The notes beneath the pieces were generated by a model. The model ran no database searches, was not told the origin of the DNA, and saw only the letters and a program-made list of their open reading frames with translations. Shown here in pieces: positions 18,613-27,410 of a stretch of 64,000 nt of DNA (positions within the stretch are counted from its first letter, which is position 1; each line of letters starts with the position of its first letter). A program made the position numbers and the translations under genes. The stretch is from Fictibacillus macauensis ZFHKF-1 (lineage in GTDB: Bacteria > Bacillota > Bacilli > Bacillales > Fictibacillaceae): positions 62,001 through 126,000 of the forward strand of contig NZ_AKKV01000031.1 in the NCBI RefSeq assembly GCF_000269865.1. The letters run 5' to 3'.

Positions 18613-19257
18613 ATGAATTGGTACGAAAAATTAAATGAGTATTTTCCAATAGAAGAAATGAAATCGCAAGAACATATGGAGTTGCTGCTAGAAGATAAAG
18701 CGCATATGTACTTTAAAGACGAAGGTCCTCATCATGTTATGATGTACGTGGAGCTTGAAGACTTCATCTTTATTGATTATTTATTTGTCTCAAAAGACGC
18801 GCGTGGGCAAGGATTGGGCAAAGCACTACTGGATCAATTGAAACAAAAGAATAAGCCCATTATTCTTGAAGTGGAACCTGTTGATTACGAAGATTCTGAT
18901 ACGAAAAAGCGACAGCGCTTTTATCATCGTGAAGGGTTTCAGCATGCTGCTAAAATTGGTTACAAGCGCCGTTCATTAGCAACGTCCAAAATTAATGAAA
19001 TGGAAATCTTATATTGGTCACCACAAAAAGAAAGTGAAGAAAGTATTTATGAAAAGATGAAAAAGACGTATAATGAGATACACACGTACAAAGATAAAGA
19101 ACTGTACGGTGAGACATATGAACACGTTTCCAACGTTTTAACCTTTGAAAAAGAACGCCACGCTAATCACATGCAGGAACCAGCTAGGAGGAGTTTGCAT
19201 GAAAGCGAAAGGGAAAAAGAAGCAAAAGAAAAGGGAAATGTTGAAAGAGATGCTTAA
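18613..19257 (+). CDS. yjbC: GNAT acetyltransferase YjbC
   Basis: The 214-residue protein begins MNWYEKLNEYFPIEEMKS, matching YjbC of B. subtilis. The acetyl-CoA loop is ARGQGLGKALLDQL near residue 75. The chosen ATG 18613 is 11 bases from GGAG; an overlapping mini-frame ATG-AAA-TGA at 18608 is ideally spaced and may modulate initiation. The C-terminal 30 residues are Glu/Lys-rich and extend past B. subtilis YjbC. It lies upstream of spx, as yjbC does in B. subtilis, where the pair are salt- and stress-responsive. Confidence 0.85.
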   Translation: MNWYEKLNEYFPIEEMKSQEHMELLLEDKAHMYFKDEGPHHVMMYVELEDFIFIDYLFVSKDARGQGLGKALLDQLKQKNKPIILEVEPVDYEDSDTKKRQRFYHREGFQHAAKIGYKRRSLATSKINEMEILYWSPQKESEESIYEKMKKTYNEIHTYKDKELYGETYEHVSNVLTFEKERHANHMQEPARRSLHESEREKEAKEKGNVERDA

Positions 19258-19333
19258 AAAGAATTTAAGGGGACTTTCACCATTTCAAAAGAAAGGCCCA
19301 GCGTCTAACATACAAAAGAAATCAACAGCATAA
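19199..19333 (+). CDS. 44-residue Lys-rich protein overlapping yjbC
   Basis: AGGAGGAG (19186-19193) stands five bases before ATG 19199, inside the 3' end of yjbC in another frame. The 44 residues (MKAKGKKKQKKREMLKEMLK and on) are about one-third Lys. A terminator follows within 12 bases of the stop, so the operon ends with this frame rather than yjbC. The ribosome binding site and terminator position argue it is translated. Strong positive charge suggests nucleic-acid or ribosome contact; that is inference. Confidence 0.55.
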   Translation: MKAKGKKKQKKREMLKEMLKKNLRGLSPFQKKGPASNIQKKSTA

Positions 19334-19344
19334 AACAGTACGAG

Positions 19345-19380
19345 AATGGATGAAAATTTTTTTCATCCATTTTCTTTTTT
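19345..19380 (+). terminator. intrinsic terminator
   Basis: AATGGATGAAA pairs with TTTCATCCATT and is followed by TTCTTTTTTT. Confidence 0.85.
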
Positions 19381-19590
19381 TAGGTTTTAAGATGTGGAAT
19401 ACTGGGTACATACCTACTATACTAAAAAAAATCACATACCGTACTATTCTGAACTGTATTTGTATAAGCTTTATTACATTTTTGTGAAGGTCTTTAATGA
19501 TGAACGAAAATGTAGTATAATAAAAAATATGATTTAATAACTATTTTAAAGTAGGTATAAATCAGAAGTATGGGGAAGGAGAAGATCCAT

Positions 19591-19986
19591 ATGGTTACTT
19601 TATTTACTTCGCCGAGTTGTACATCCTGCCGCAAGGCTAAAGCATGGCTTAAGGAGAATGATATTCCTTATCAAGAACGGAATATTTTTTCAGAGCCATT
19701 AAGCATAGAAGAGGTTAAACAAATTCTCCGCATGACGGAAGATGGAACGGATGAAATTATTTCTACCCGCTCTAAAACGTTTCAAGAGTTAAATTTAAAT
19801 GTTGAAACGATGCCACTGCAAGACCTCTACCAGCTAATTGCCGATAATCCTGGGTTGCTTCGACGCCCGATTATTATGGATGAAAAACGTCTACAAGTTG
19901 GTTACAACGAAGACGAAATTAGACGGTTCTTACCGAGAAAAGTTCGTACGTATCAGCTTCTTGAAGCGCAACGTATGGTTAACTAA
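19591..19986 (+). CDS. spx: transcriptional regulator Spx
   Basis: Spx binds the RNA polymerase alpha C-terminal domain and controls disulfide-stress genes. The 131-residue length is exact when ATG 19591 is used; a longer frame from 19570 overlaps the AAGGAGAAG ribosome binding site and is rejected. The redox CxxC is Cys10-Cys13 in [11 protein letters not shown]; the conserved TRSKTF and [23 protein letters not shown] follow in part. ClpXP degrades Spx with adaptor SpxH, whose gene is at 24.6 kb. Confidence 0.96.
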   Translation: MVTLFTSPSCTSCRKAKAWLKENDIPYQERNIFSEPLSIEEVKQILRMTEDGTDEIISTRSKTFQELNLNVETMPLQDLYQLIADNPGLLRRPIIMDEKRLQVGYNEDEIRRFLPRKVRTYQLLEAQRMVN

Positions 19987-20026
19987 AAAAAGCTTCTACA
20001 GAGCACATTCTGTAGAAGCTTTTTTC
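19985..20026 (+). terminator. intrinsic terminator of spx
   Basis: AAAAAAGCTTCTACAGA pairs with TCTGTAGAAGCTTTTTT. Confidence 0.92.
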
Positions 20027-20044
20027 CTATAAAAGGGTACGGTT

Positions 20045-20074
20045 AAAAAAGGGCAGCAGAATCAACCCTTTTTT
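20045..20074. terminator. second hairpin in the spx-mecA gap
   Basis: AAAAAAGGG pairs with CCCTTTTTT over a 12-base loop. It could be a backup terminator or part of the mecA leader. Confidence 0.5.
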
Positions 20075-20230
20075 ATTTCCAACTTTAAGGTTTTATCATA
20101 GAATAGGAAGTACAAGAAGCGGTCCTTTATGGATTGGAATTTCTTATTGATCTTTAAAATGTGACAACACGGATACTAGGGGAATTTATCCCTTCGTAAG
20201 TGACGATACGGTTAGAAGGGAGAGAGCAGA

Positions 20231-20905
20231 ATGGAAATCGAAAGAGTCAATGAATTTACAATTAAGTTTTTTATTACGTACGGAGACATTGAGGATCGCG
20301 GGTTTGATCGTGAAGAAATCTGGTCAAATCGTGAGCGGGGCGAGGAATTGTTTTGGGAAATGATGGATGAGGCGCATCAGCAAGAGCAGTTTCCCTTGGA
20401 AGGTCCGTTATGGATTCAAGTGCAAGCATTAGATAAGGGGCTCGAAATCATCGTAACGAGGGCACAAATGTCAAAAGACGGTACGAAGCTAGAATTGCCA
20501 CTCGGTGAAGAAAAAATCGATCTTCCCGTTGATAAAAGTATTGAGAGTTTACTTGATCAGCCGTTCTCTTCAGAAGAAGATAGCGATCATGAAGAAATAG
20601 AATTGGCAGATGAAGACTATTTATCGTTTTTACTCGTTTTCAATGATTTTGAAGACTTAATTATGCTAAGTCATAATGTAGACAGTTCACTGTTTGCTAA
20701 TTCCCTTTATCATTTTGAACATAAATATTATTTATATGTCACCTTCCATCAAGAAACAACAGATCGTGAGCAAGATGATCTTCTATCTCAACTTTTAGAA
20801 TACGGCATAGACTCGGATAGCTCTGTGCATCGCATTCAAGAGTATGGGAAACAAATTATTGCCGATCGAGCACTAGAAGATATTTCTTCTCATTTTCCTA
20901 TGTAA
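20231..20905 (+). CDS. mecA: adaptor protein MecA
   Basis: MecA brings substrates such as ComK to ClpCP and is needed for ClpC activation. The 224 residues have the usual two-domain form: an N-terminal substrate-binding domain starting MEIERVNEFTIKFFITYGDI, an acidic linker near residues 114-132 (SEEDSDHEEIELADED), and a C-terminal ClpC-binding domain ending ISSHFPM. GAAGGGAGAG precedes ATG 20231. The order spx-mecA-coiA is conserved in Bacillus. Confidence 0.95.
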   Translation: MEIERVNEFTIKFFITYGDIEDRGFDREEIWSNRERGEELFWEMMDEAHQQEQFPLEGPLWIQVQALDKGLEIIVTRAQMSKDGTKLELPLGEEKIDLPVDKSIESLLDQPFSSEEDSDHEEIELADEDYLSFLLVFNDFEDLIMLSHNVDSSLFANSLYHFEHKYYLYVTFHQETTDREQDDLLSQLLEYGIDSDSSVHRIQEYGKQIIADRALEDISSHFPM

Positions 20906-20908
20906 GAC

Positions 20909-20944
20909 AACACCGATTTCATTTTTTGGAATCGGTGTTTTTTA
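20909..20944 (+). terminator. intrinsic terminator of mecA
   Basis: AACACCGATT pairs with AATCGGTGTT, then a T-run. Confidence 0.88.
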
Positions 20945-20964
20945 TGTTTGTGAGCAAAAAAGAA

Positions 20965-20993
20965 TTGAACTCATAAGGGTCATTCTATACAAT
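20965..20993 (+). promoter_or_regulatory. putative coiA promoter
   Basis: TTGAAC (20965-20970), 17-base spacer, TACAAT (20988-20993). It gives a leader of about 180 bases. I see no convincing pair of ComK boxes. Confidence 0.5.
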
Positions 20994-21010
20994 GAACAAA
21001 AGGAGGTAGG

Positions 21011-21126
21011 ATGGACACGTTTTATTTTAAATCATGAAGGGGGGAACGTTGCCTAACGTGTTAGCGAACGATTCATGCTACCCTAGCAAGTGTTATTTTA
21101 GCCCACCTCATTCAGCAGTCAAATAA
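21011..21126 (+). promoter_or_regulatory. possible leader ORFs and alternative pairing in the coiA 5' region
   Basis: AAAAGGAGG stands before ATG 21011, opening an eight-codon frame (MDTFYFKS, stop 21035-21037). AAGGGGGG (21037-21044) precedes TTG 21049, opening a 25-codon frame with two Cys that stops at 21124-21126. Segment 21161-21170 (TTGCTAGGCA), just before coiA, can pair either with TTGCCTA (21049-21055) or with CTAGCAA (21083-21089). coiA itself lacks a clear ribosome binding site. Confidence 0.35.
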
Positions 21127-21179
21127 ACTACACCTGTTAAATAAGCCGGACGCCAACAAGTTGCTAGGCAGCAGATTTC

Positions 21180-22391
21180 ATGTTTATTGCACAGTTAAAA
21201 AGTGGTCGCAAAATTAACCTCTTAGACGGTTACTCACGTTCTTATCTAAAAAATCTTCAAGAACAAGCCGGATTTTATTGTCCACAGTGTAAGTCAGAAG
21301 TAAGAGTGCGTGCTGGTACGAAGTTATTATGGCATTTTGCGCATACTCCTGGAAAAAAAGAATGTGTAGCTTCATCAGAATCTCATTATCATTTACTCGG
21401 AAAGAAACTTCTTTTCGAACAAGCTCTTCAATCTTCCGAACAAGCCGTGTTAGAACCGTACTTTCCTCGCATTGGACAACGTCCTGATTTATGGATTCCT
21501 CCTCATGATATTGTAGAATTTCAATGCTCTCCCTTAAAACCAGAGAGATTTATCGAACGGACGAATGGTTATGTACAAGAAAATCTGATTCCACATTGGA
21601 TTCTTGGGAAAAAGCGTTTGAAACCGTTAAGTACCTCAATCTTTCAAGTAAATGCCTTCGATTGGTTAGCCGCTCGTATGTCTTCTTCGCACTTCCCTTT
21701 TCTCACGTATTTTTGTCCCGAAGAAAAGCAGTTCTATCTTCTTTCAAGAATGATTTCATTAAGCAGTACGCGCGTATTTGGTCATCTTAGTACCATTCCA
21801 CTCACTCATTTTTCTTTTCTCAAAATAGTCTATAGCCCTCCACCACTTCAGCGAGGCTTACAATTTTCAAGTTCAACGTGGCTTCACAAGAAAAAACAAT
21901 GGCGTCTTCATGCGTTTAAGCAAAAAACCTCCGCCCACTATCTTCTAAAAAAAGCCTTCCTTAATCAAGGTTCTTACCTTTCCTTGTTTCCTTCAGAAGC
22001 AGGTATGCCTGTTCCATACAGCTTTACGTTCTCGGAAGCCACTTACGTTTGGCAGTCTTTCATTCTCCTCTATTGCGTACTTCCTTGTGCAATAGGTCAT
22101 CCGATTGCGCTTCGTGAAGTTTGTCGTACGATCGAGTTATTAATTGAGCGCCGGCTATTAACCCCTCGTCTGTTACCACTGCTCAAGAAAGTTACCTATC
22201 GTCATGCTTGTGCTGCTTATTTAGAATTACTCGTTGCCTGTGGCATATTGAATAGGCAAGGAGACCAGTATATGAAGCAAAAAAATCCAACCCTTCCTCA
22301 AACGATGAATGAAGCGATTGTAGCAGATTATAAATTAATGGAATACAGCGTAAAACATGGTGTGAATGTTCTGTTTTCTGGTAAAATGTAG
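21180..22391 (+). CDS. coiA: competence protein CoiA
   Basis: CoiA acts in natural transformation on incoming single strands; the family has a nuclease-like core. The 403-residue protein begins MFIAQLKSGRKINLLDG, has a CPQC zinc pair near residue 34, a WHFAH motif, and the nuclease-like RPDLWIPPHDIVEFQCSPL near residues 101-119. ATG 21180 is only weakly served by a ribosome binding site (GGCAGCAG). The order mecA-coiA-pepF matches B. subtilis. Confidence 0.9.
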   Translation: MFIAQLKSGRKINLLDGYSRSYLKNLQEQAGFYCPQCKSEVRVRAGTKLLWHFAHTPGKKECVASSESHYHLLGKKLLFEQALQSSEQAVLEPYFPRIGQRPDLWIPPHDIVEFQCSPLKPERFIERTNGYVQENLIPHWILGKKRLKPLSTSIFQVNAFDWLAARMSSSHFPFLTYFCPEEKQFYLLSRMISLSSTRVFGHLSTIPLTHFSFLKIVYSPPPLQRGLQFSSSTWLHKKKQWRLHAFKQKTSAHYLLKKAFLNQGSYLSLFPSEAGMPVPYSFTFSEATYVWQSFILLYCVLPCAIGHPIALREVCRTIELLIERRLLTPRLLPLLKKVTYRHACAAYLELLVACGILNRQGDQYMKQKNPTLPQTMNEAIVADYKLMEYSVKHGVNVLFSGKM

Positions 22392-22427
22392 GCAAGCACG
22401 TAAATCGTAAGTATGGGGGGCTGCCGC

Positions 22428-24239
22428 ATGGCGCAATCAAAATCATCAACTCTTCCAAAACGGGAAGAATTAGCACAACAAGATACATGGGATCTCGAAG
22501 CAATTTATGCGACAGATCAAAAATGGGAAGAAGCTTTTTCACACATTAAAGGGTTGCTTCCAGAAGTAAAAGCATATGAAGGTCGTCTTGAAGAATCAGC
22601 AGAAGTGTTGTATGGATTTTTACAAAAACAAGATGAGCTTACCCAAGAACTTGGGAAGCTCTATACATATGCCCATATGAGATATGATCAGGATACGACG
22701 AGCTCCTTCTATCAAGGATTAAATGACCGTGCTGCTGCTTTAGCAACACAAGTAAGCAGTGCCTTGTCGTTTGCCACTCCTGAAATACTATCCATGTCAG
22801 AAGAACGTTTACAGTCGTTTTTAACGAACAATGCTCATTTAACGCTGTACAAACAAATGTTAGACGATATTAACCGTCAGCGTCCTCACGTTCTCTCAAA
22901 AGAGGCAGAAGCGCTTTTAGCAGATGTTAGCGAAGTAACGAGTGCTTCAAGTACGACTTTTGGTATGATGAATAATGCTGACTTAAAATTCCCTACCATT
23001 AAGAATGAAAAAGGGGAAGAAGTAGAGATTACACATGGCCGTTTCATTTCACTTCTAGAAAGCAGCGATCGTCGTGTGCGAGAAGAAGCTTTTAAAGCGG
23101 TCTATAAAACATACGGATCGTTTAAAAACACATTTGCTAGCACGATTGGTGGAACGGTGAAACGTGATAATTTCTTTGCACGCACGCGTAAGTTTTCCTC
23201 TGCACGTGCTGCTAGTTTACATGAAAACAACATTCCTGAAACTGTCTATGATCAATTAGTGAAAACAATTAATGATCATTTACATTTGTTGCATCGTTAC
23301 GTAAATATTCGTAAGCGCGCACTAGGTGTTGAGAAATTGCATATGTACGATTTGTATACGCCACTTGTTAAAGATTCACAAATGGACGTATCGTATGAAG
23401 AGGCGAAAACGCTTGTGCTCAATAGTTTAGAACCGCTTGGAAAAGAGTATGTAAACATCGTGAAAGAAGGCTTTGAAAAACGTTGGATTGATGTGAGAGA
23501 AAACGTCGGTAAACGAAGCGGAGCCTATTCATCGGGTGCTTATGGCACCATGCCTTATATTCTTTTAAACTGGCAAAACAATGCGACGAATTTATTTACA
23601 TTAACGCATGAAATTGGTCACTCTGTTCATAGTTATTTTACGAGAGAACACCAACCGTATCCATATGCGGATTATTCTATTTTTGTCGCTGAAGTGGCTT
23701 CTACGTGTAATGAATCCTTATTAAGTCACTATCTTTTAAATAAAACAGAAGATAAAAAAGAAAAGTTATTCTTACTGAATCATTATCTTGAAGGATTCAG
23801 AGGAACGGTTTTCCGACAAACGATGTTTGCGGAATTCGAACAAGCAATTCATGAAAAAGCAGCAAATGGAGAGCCATTAACACCTGAGTTACTTAGTGAT
23901 ATTTATTACAAGCTTAATGTGAAATATTTTGGTGACGACATTGTAGTCGATCAAGAAATTGGCTTAGAATGGTCACGCATTCCACATTTTTATTACAATT
24001 ATTATGTGTATCAATATGCAACAGGATTTAGTGCAGCCGCTGCTTTATCAAAAGACATTTTAGAAGGTGGCGACGAGGCAATCGCCCGTTATATTGAATT
24101 TTTAAAAGCAGGTAGTTCTGATTATCCAATTGAAGTGTTGAAAAAAGCAGGAGTCGATATGACTACAGCAGAGCCTATTGAAGCAGCTCTTAAAGTCTTT
24201 GAAGAAATTCTAGATGAAATGGAAGAGTTATTATTTTAA
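22428..24239 (+). CDS. pepF: oligoendopeptidase F
   Basis: This M3-family zinc metallopeptidase hydrolyses short peptides in the cytosol. With ATG 22428, seven bases after GGGGGG, it has 603 residues, the family size; an ATG at 22413 would start inside the ribosome binding site. The zinc motif HEIGH starts at residue 394 (LTHEIGHSVHSYF), with the third ligand Glu downstream in FVAEVASTCNE. It lies 36 bases after coiA and is probably co-transcribed. Confidence 0.95.
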   Translation: MAQSKSSTLPKREELAQQDTWDLEAIYATDQKWEEAFSHIKGLLPEVKAYEGRLEESAEVLYGFLQKQDELTQELGKLYTYAHMRYDQDTTSSFYQGLNDRAAALATQVSSALSFATPEILSMSEERLQSFLTNNAHLTLYKQMLDDINRQRPHVLSKEAEALLADVSEVTSASSTTFGMMNNADLKFPTIKNEKGEEVEITHGRFISLLESSDRRVREEAFKAVYKTYGSFKNTFASTIGGTVKRDNFFARTRKFSSARAASLHENNIPETVYDQLVKTINDHLHLLHRYVNIRKRALGVEKLHMYDLYTPLVKDSQMDVSYEEAKTLVLNSLEPLGKEYVNIVKEGFEKRWIDVRENVGKRSGAYSSGAYGTMPYILLNWQNNATNLFTLTHEIGHSVHSYFTREHQPYPYADYSIFVAEVASTCNESLLSHYLLNKTEDKKEKLFLLNHYLEGFRGTVFRQTMFAEFEQAIHEKAANGEPLTPELLSDIYYKLNVKYFGDDIVVDQEIGLEWSRIPHFYYNYYVYQYATGFSAAAALSKDILEGGDEAIARYIEFLKAGSSDYPIEVLKKAGVDMTTAEPIEAALKVFEEILDEMEELLF

Positions 24240-24244
24240 AGATC

Positions 24245-24277
24245 AAAGGCACATCGAGAGAATCGATGTGCCTTTTA
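24245..24277. terminator. bidirectional intrinsic terminator
   Basis: AAAGGCACATCGA pairs with TCGATGTGCCTTT between converging pepF and the small membrane gene. Confidence 0.88.
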
Positions 24278-24463
24278 CTTCTGTTGAAAAAGAATACGTA
24301 TTTTACTACGATAGTTTAACACCATCATGAGAAGGACGATGGAAAAAAATAAAAGTGGTAAAGCGAGTAAAAACGAAGTCATTTTTAAGAGTGCTAGGAT
24401 CATGACATAGATGCTGATCAGTACAAAGGTGAGGCAGGGGATGAAAAGAATTAAAAAAAGCAT
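24275..24463 (-). CDS. small two-pass membrane protein
   Basis: The 62-residue protein starts at ATG 24463, six bases after AAGGAGG; a longer upstream frame has no such site. Two hydrophobic segments (residues about 1-22 and 26-48) and a short basic tail make it an inner-membrane protein. B. subtilis has the small gene yizD in this position, but I cannot confirm homology by sequence. Function is unknown. Confidence 0.6.
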   Translation of the reverse strand: MLFLILFIPCLTFVLISIYVMILALLKMTSFLLALPLLFFSIVLLMMVLNYRSKIRILFQQK

Positions 24464-24547
24464 GGCAATCCTCCTTGTCTCTAAAAACGTATGTTGCAAC
24501 ACACTATTTATGCCTTCTACATCTCGTTTATGTTAAACGGCACAACA

Positions 24548-24575
24548 AAAGCCACCCTATTACGTAGGGTGGCTT
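24548..24575 (-). terminator. intrinsic terminator of yjbI-spxH
   Basis: AAGCCACCCT pairs with AGGGTGGCTT; the minus-strand side continues TTTGTTG. Confidence 0.8.
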
Positions 24576-24581
24576 GCTCGT

Positions 24582-25481
24582 TCATGCTTCGCGATATCTC
24601 CAAAATGTTCCGTATTTCACAGGAACCTTGTCTACTTTTCCTTGTAATACGAGCTTTTTCATCGCCTTATCAATGTCAGTACAAGAAAGATTGTATACCG
24701 TTGATAGCTCGATCGAGGCTACAAACTTATACTTTTTCATAAATTCTTCAAGCGACGGTGGCTGTGATGGTGTTGGTTTAAAACCAAGCATCTCAGAAAT
24801 GATTTCAACATAAATGGAATAATGATAACTTCCAGAAATTTTCAGACCATCTTCTTCAGACTTATCATTAAAGATAATGAGTGTTGGAATTTGATCTACT
24901 TCCATTTCATTCGTAAATTTCCAATCACATTGTAGCGCTTTAATGGCCGCAGCAGCTTTCATATCGTTACGAAATTCTTCAGCATCAAGTCCGGTATCGA
25001 CAGCGATTGAGTATAAAACATCTTCTTTTGAAATGTTTTGCTTTTCTAAAAATAATTGTTCTCTCAGTTTTCGTAAAAACTTAATTCCTGCTTGCTTGCC
25101 TTGAAGCTCCGCTGCTTTAATGGCAAGAAAGACGTAATAAGGCGAGGAAATAGGGTCTTCTAGCCATAAGTCGCCATCGCAGCTCATGCCACTCACGTTT
25201 GCTGTTTTTTCCCATTTTTCTGCAAGGTGGTAAGGTGTTTGACGTCCCTTTTCCTTGCAGAAAAAATTTAAAGCTTCCATTCTACCGCCGATAATATGGC
25301 GTAACGTAAAATATTGTCCATATTCAACTTGTAGCTTTTTTAGGATCGGCTCTAATGCCCAGCATTCAGGACATAACGGGTCGATCACAGAATAAAGTTC
25401 TAATGGTTTAGGAAAAGAAACCGCATCAAACGTTCCTTTTTTCTTTGCTTCATAGTAGAATTCTTCTTCAAAAGGTGTCAA
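24582..25481 (-). CDS. spxH: ClpXP adaptor SpxH (YjbH)
   Basis: SpxH is a DsbA-like adaptor that speeds ClpXP degradation of Spx. The 299-residue thioredoxin-type fold starts FPKPLELYSVIDPLCPEC, with Cys37 and Cys40 forming CPEC, and a C-terminal tail that in the family is the Spx-binding part. The start is TTG 25481, eight bases after AAAGGAGA; no in-frame ATG is near. It begins three bases after the yjbI stop, so the two are coupled. Confidence 0.9.
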   Translation of the reverse strand: MTPFEEEFYYEAKKKGTFDAVSFPKPLELYSVIDPLCPECWALEPILKKLQVEYGQYFTLRHIIGGRMEALNFFCKEKGRQTPYHLAEKWEKTANVSGMSCDGDLWLEDPISSPYYVFLAIKAAELQGKQAGIKFLRKLREQLFLEKQNISKEDVLYSIAVDTGLDAEEFRNDMKAAAAIKALQCDWKFTNEMEVDQIPTLIIFNDKSEEDGLKISGSYHYSIYVEIISEMLGFKPTPSQPPSLEEFMKKYKFVASIELSTVYNLSCTDIDKAMKKLVLQGKVDKVPVKYGTFWRYREA

Positions 25482-25484
25482 TCG

Positions 25485-25886
25485 TTATTCTCCTTTCCAG
25501 GGCTCATCAGCAGTATTCACCATATGATAAGCAGTCATGGTTAGCCGACTAAGAATAAATTCTCTTAAACTGCCTGTAAGGGCGATCGCGTCCATCGCTT
25601 TTTCCATACACTGTAGCCATGCTGTTGCATGCTGCTGACTAATCGGGAATGGCATGTGTCGGGCTCGTAACATAGGATGCCCATGTTCATCTGTATATAA
25701 GGAGGGTCCACCTAAAAATTGTGTTAGAAATTGTATTTGTTTGCGAGCTGTCTCTGTTAAATCATCTGGAAATAGGGGAGAGAGTGTATCGTCTTCTTTA
25801 ACGAATGCGTAAAAGGTGGTAACGAGTTTGCTTAATACCGCTTCTCCTCCTAGGTGTTCGTAAGGGGTCAAGTCCATTCTATTCAT
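25485..25886 (-). CDS. yjbI: truncated hemoglobin YjbI
   Basis: The 133-residue group II truncated globin has YEHLGGEAVLSKLV at the start and the FG-region HPMLRARHMPFPI, which contains the proximal heme-binding His, then a conserved Trp in ATAWLQCM. Bacillus YjbI binds O2 and its gene is co-transcribed with spxH; both contribute to control of Spx. GGAG precedes ATG 25886 by eight bases. Confidence 0.93.
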   Translation of the reverse strand: MNRMDLTPYEHLGGEAVLSKLVTTFYAFVKEDDTLSPLFPDDLTETARKQIQFLTQFLGGPSLYTDEHGHPMLRARHMPFPISQQHATAWLQCMEKAMDAIALTGSLREFILSRLTMTAYHMVNTADEPWKGE

Positions 25887-26000
25887 GGTGAAAACTCCTT
25901 CAAATTATGCTACTAATGCTTTGTAATTATATTGTAGCAAGGAGATGGAGAGATTAGCAAACATTAGGATTAGTTGTTGGACGTCTTTCTATTGAAAAGC

Positions 26001-26031
26001 AAAAAAGAAACCTCCAATGAAGGCGGTTTCT
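26001..26031 (-). terminator. intrinsic terminator of yjbJ
   Basis: AGAAACC pairs with GGTTTCT, with a T-run on the minus strand; the yjbJ stop lies at the base of the stem. Confidence 0.75.
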
Positions 26032-26641
26032 AGTGGGATTTCTGACGGTATTTTTCATATGTATGAAGTACTTTAGCTACATACTGCTGCGTTTCCTGAA
26101 ACGGAGGAATGCCATTATATTTCGCTACATTTCCAGGTCCTGCATTATAAGCGGCTAGCGCTAGCTCATGATTTCCGTGAAAGCGTGTTAGCATCGCTTT
26201 TAAATAGTTCACACCACCCTCAATGTTATCTTTTGGATGGAAGGGATTTCGGACGCCGAGTGAACGAGCAGTTTCTGGCATAAGCTGCATGAGCCCCATT
26301 GCCCCGGCAGAACTTTTGCTCATTGGATCAAAGCCAGATTCGTTTTCAATGACTGCCATAACGAGTGCAGGATCTACGCCTTGTTGGTGTGAGATTTGAT
26401 CTACCATTCCTTGAATTTCCCTGTTCGAAGTAACCTCATGTTGCTTTCCTGTCATACGTACAGGTACAAAGGAAGGCGGTGGTGGTTGAAACGATGATCG
26501 CGTTTGTACCAATTGTTCCTTTTCTAGTGCTGCCGAAAGAAGTAAGAAAAATGGGGACGAAAATGCATCAGCGCTTGTTAAAGAAGGCATGCTGTTAAAG
26601 GATGGGGATGCTGCCCATAATTGAATCCAATCGGTTCTCAT
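26030..26641 (-). CDS. yjbJ: lytic transglycosylase YjbJ
   Basis: The SLT-domain muramidase-like enzyme cleaves peptidoglycan glycan strands. From ATG 26641 (GAGGAGAG upstream; a longer frame is rejected) it has 203 residues. The catalytic Glu is in [12 protein letters not shown]; the family blocks [14 protein letters not shown] and [13 protein letters not shown] follow. No clear signal peptide is visible at the N-terminus, which is odd for a wall enzyme but shared by some Bacillus homologues. Confidence 0.9.
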   Translation of the reverse strand: MRTDWIQLWAASPSFNSMPSLTSADAFSSPFFLLLSAALEKEQLVQTRSSFQPPPPSFVPVRMTGKQHEVTSNREIQGMVDQISHQQGVDPALVMAVIENESGFDPMSKSSAGAMGLMQLMPETARSLGVRNPFHPKDNIEGGVNYLKAMLTRFHGNHELALAAYNAGPGNVAKYNGIPPFQETQQYVAKVLHTYEKYRQKSH

Positions 26642-26701
26642 AGGTTGTCTCTCCTCTTGCTTGAATAAGGATATCATAGCAAATAAGGAGTATTTTAACA
26701 A

Positions 26702-27280
26702 TTACAACAGCGTTGCTGCCTCAAAAAAGCGTTGAATTTTAGTAAGCGTTGGTCGAGTTGTGATGGAAAAATGTTGCAATAATTCTTCGAAATGCTGTTT
26801 TCCTTTATGATATTCTTTGGCTTCAAATTCAAGCTCATAATCCGTAATGGTTAAATACTGGTTTTCATCAAGAACGAGTAAACCAGAACGCCACGGTAAC
26901 TCCGCTCTTTTTGTTGTTAACGAACCTAAGTGGTTCAGTTGATCGATGACGACGCCGTATTGAAGCAAGGCCGTTTTCACATCGCCTTCAGGTAATTGTT
27001 GCTGCTCTTTAAATTGCTGCATCTCGTAACTAGATAACGACTGATGCGTTTCTAATATGCCATCTGGATGGGGCTCTTTCAATGTAAGGGTGTATCGATC
27101 TAATTTATGACGGATGCGCAGTGCAGATTGTCGTTCTTTAAGCGCGAAACTTTCCGTATCAAAATAGTCATTCACTTGCGTAACGAATGAATCTTCTGTT
27201 AAAGAAAGCTCGTTTAACAAGCGGAAAAATTCATCAGGTGTTAATATATTTTTAAATTCAATTTCTAGTTCTTGTGACAT
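26702..27280 (-). CDS. yjbK: CYTH domain protein YjbK
   Basis: The 192-residue triphosphate-tunnel (CYTH) protein shows the diagnostic ExExK as EIEFK at residues 6-10, then ALRIRHKLDRYTLTLKEP, whose alternating Arg/Lys line the tunnel. Such enzymes hydrolyse inorganic or organic triphosphates; the substrate here is unknown. It is divergent from yjbL-yjbM, as in B. subtilis, and about 60 bases upstream of yjbJ on the same strand. Confidence 0.9.
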   Translation of the reverse strand: MSQELEIEFKNILTPDEFFRLLNELSLTEDSFVTQVNDYFDTESFALKERQSALRIRHKLDRYTLTLKEPHPDGILETHQSLSSYEMQQFKEQQQLPEGDVKTALLQYGVVIDQLNHLGSLTTKRAELPWRSGLLVLDENQYLTITDYELEFEAKEYHKGKQHFEELLQHFSITTRPTLTKIQRFFEAATLL

Positions 27281-27410
27281 ATTGGATGCTCCTTCACATT
27301 TTTAACCATAAAAAACATTATGACATACAGACATTACATTCTCAAATCTCAAATTTTCCATGCAGTTGTGGTAAACTAAATACATAGAAGAACACTATAG
27401 GAGGAAGAAA

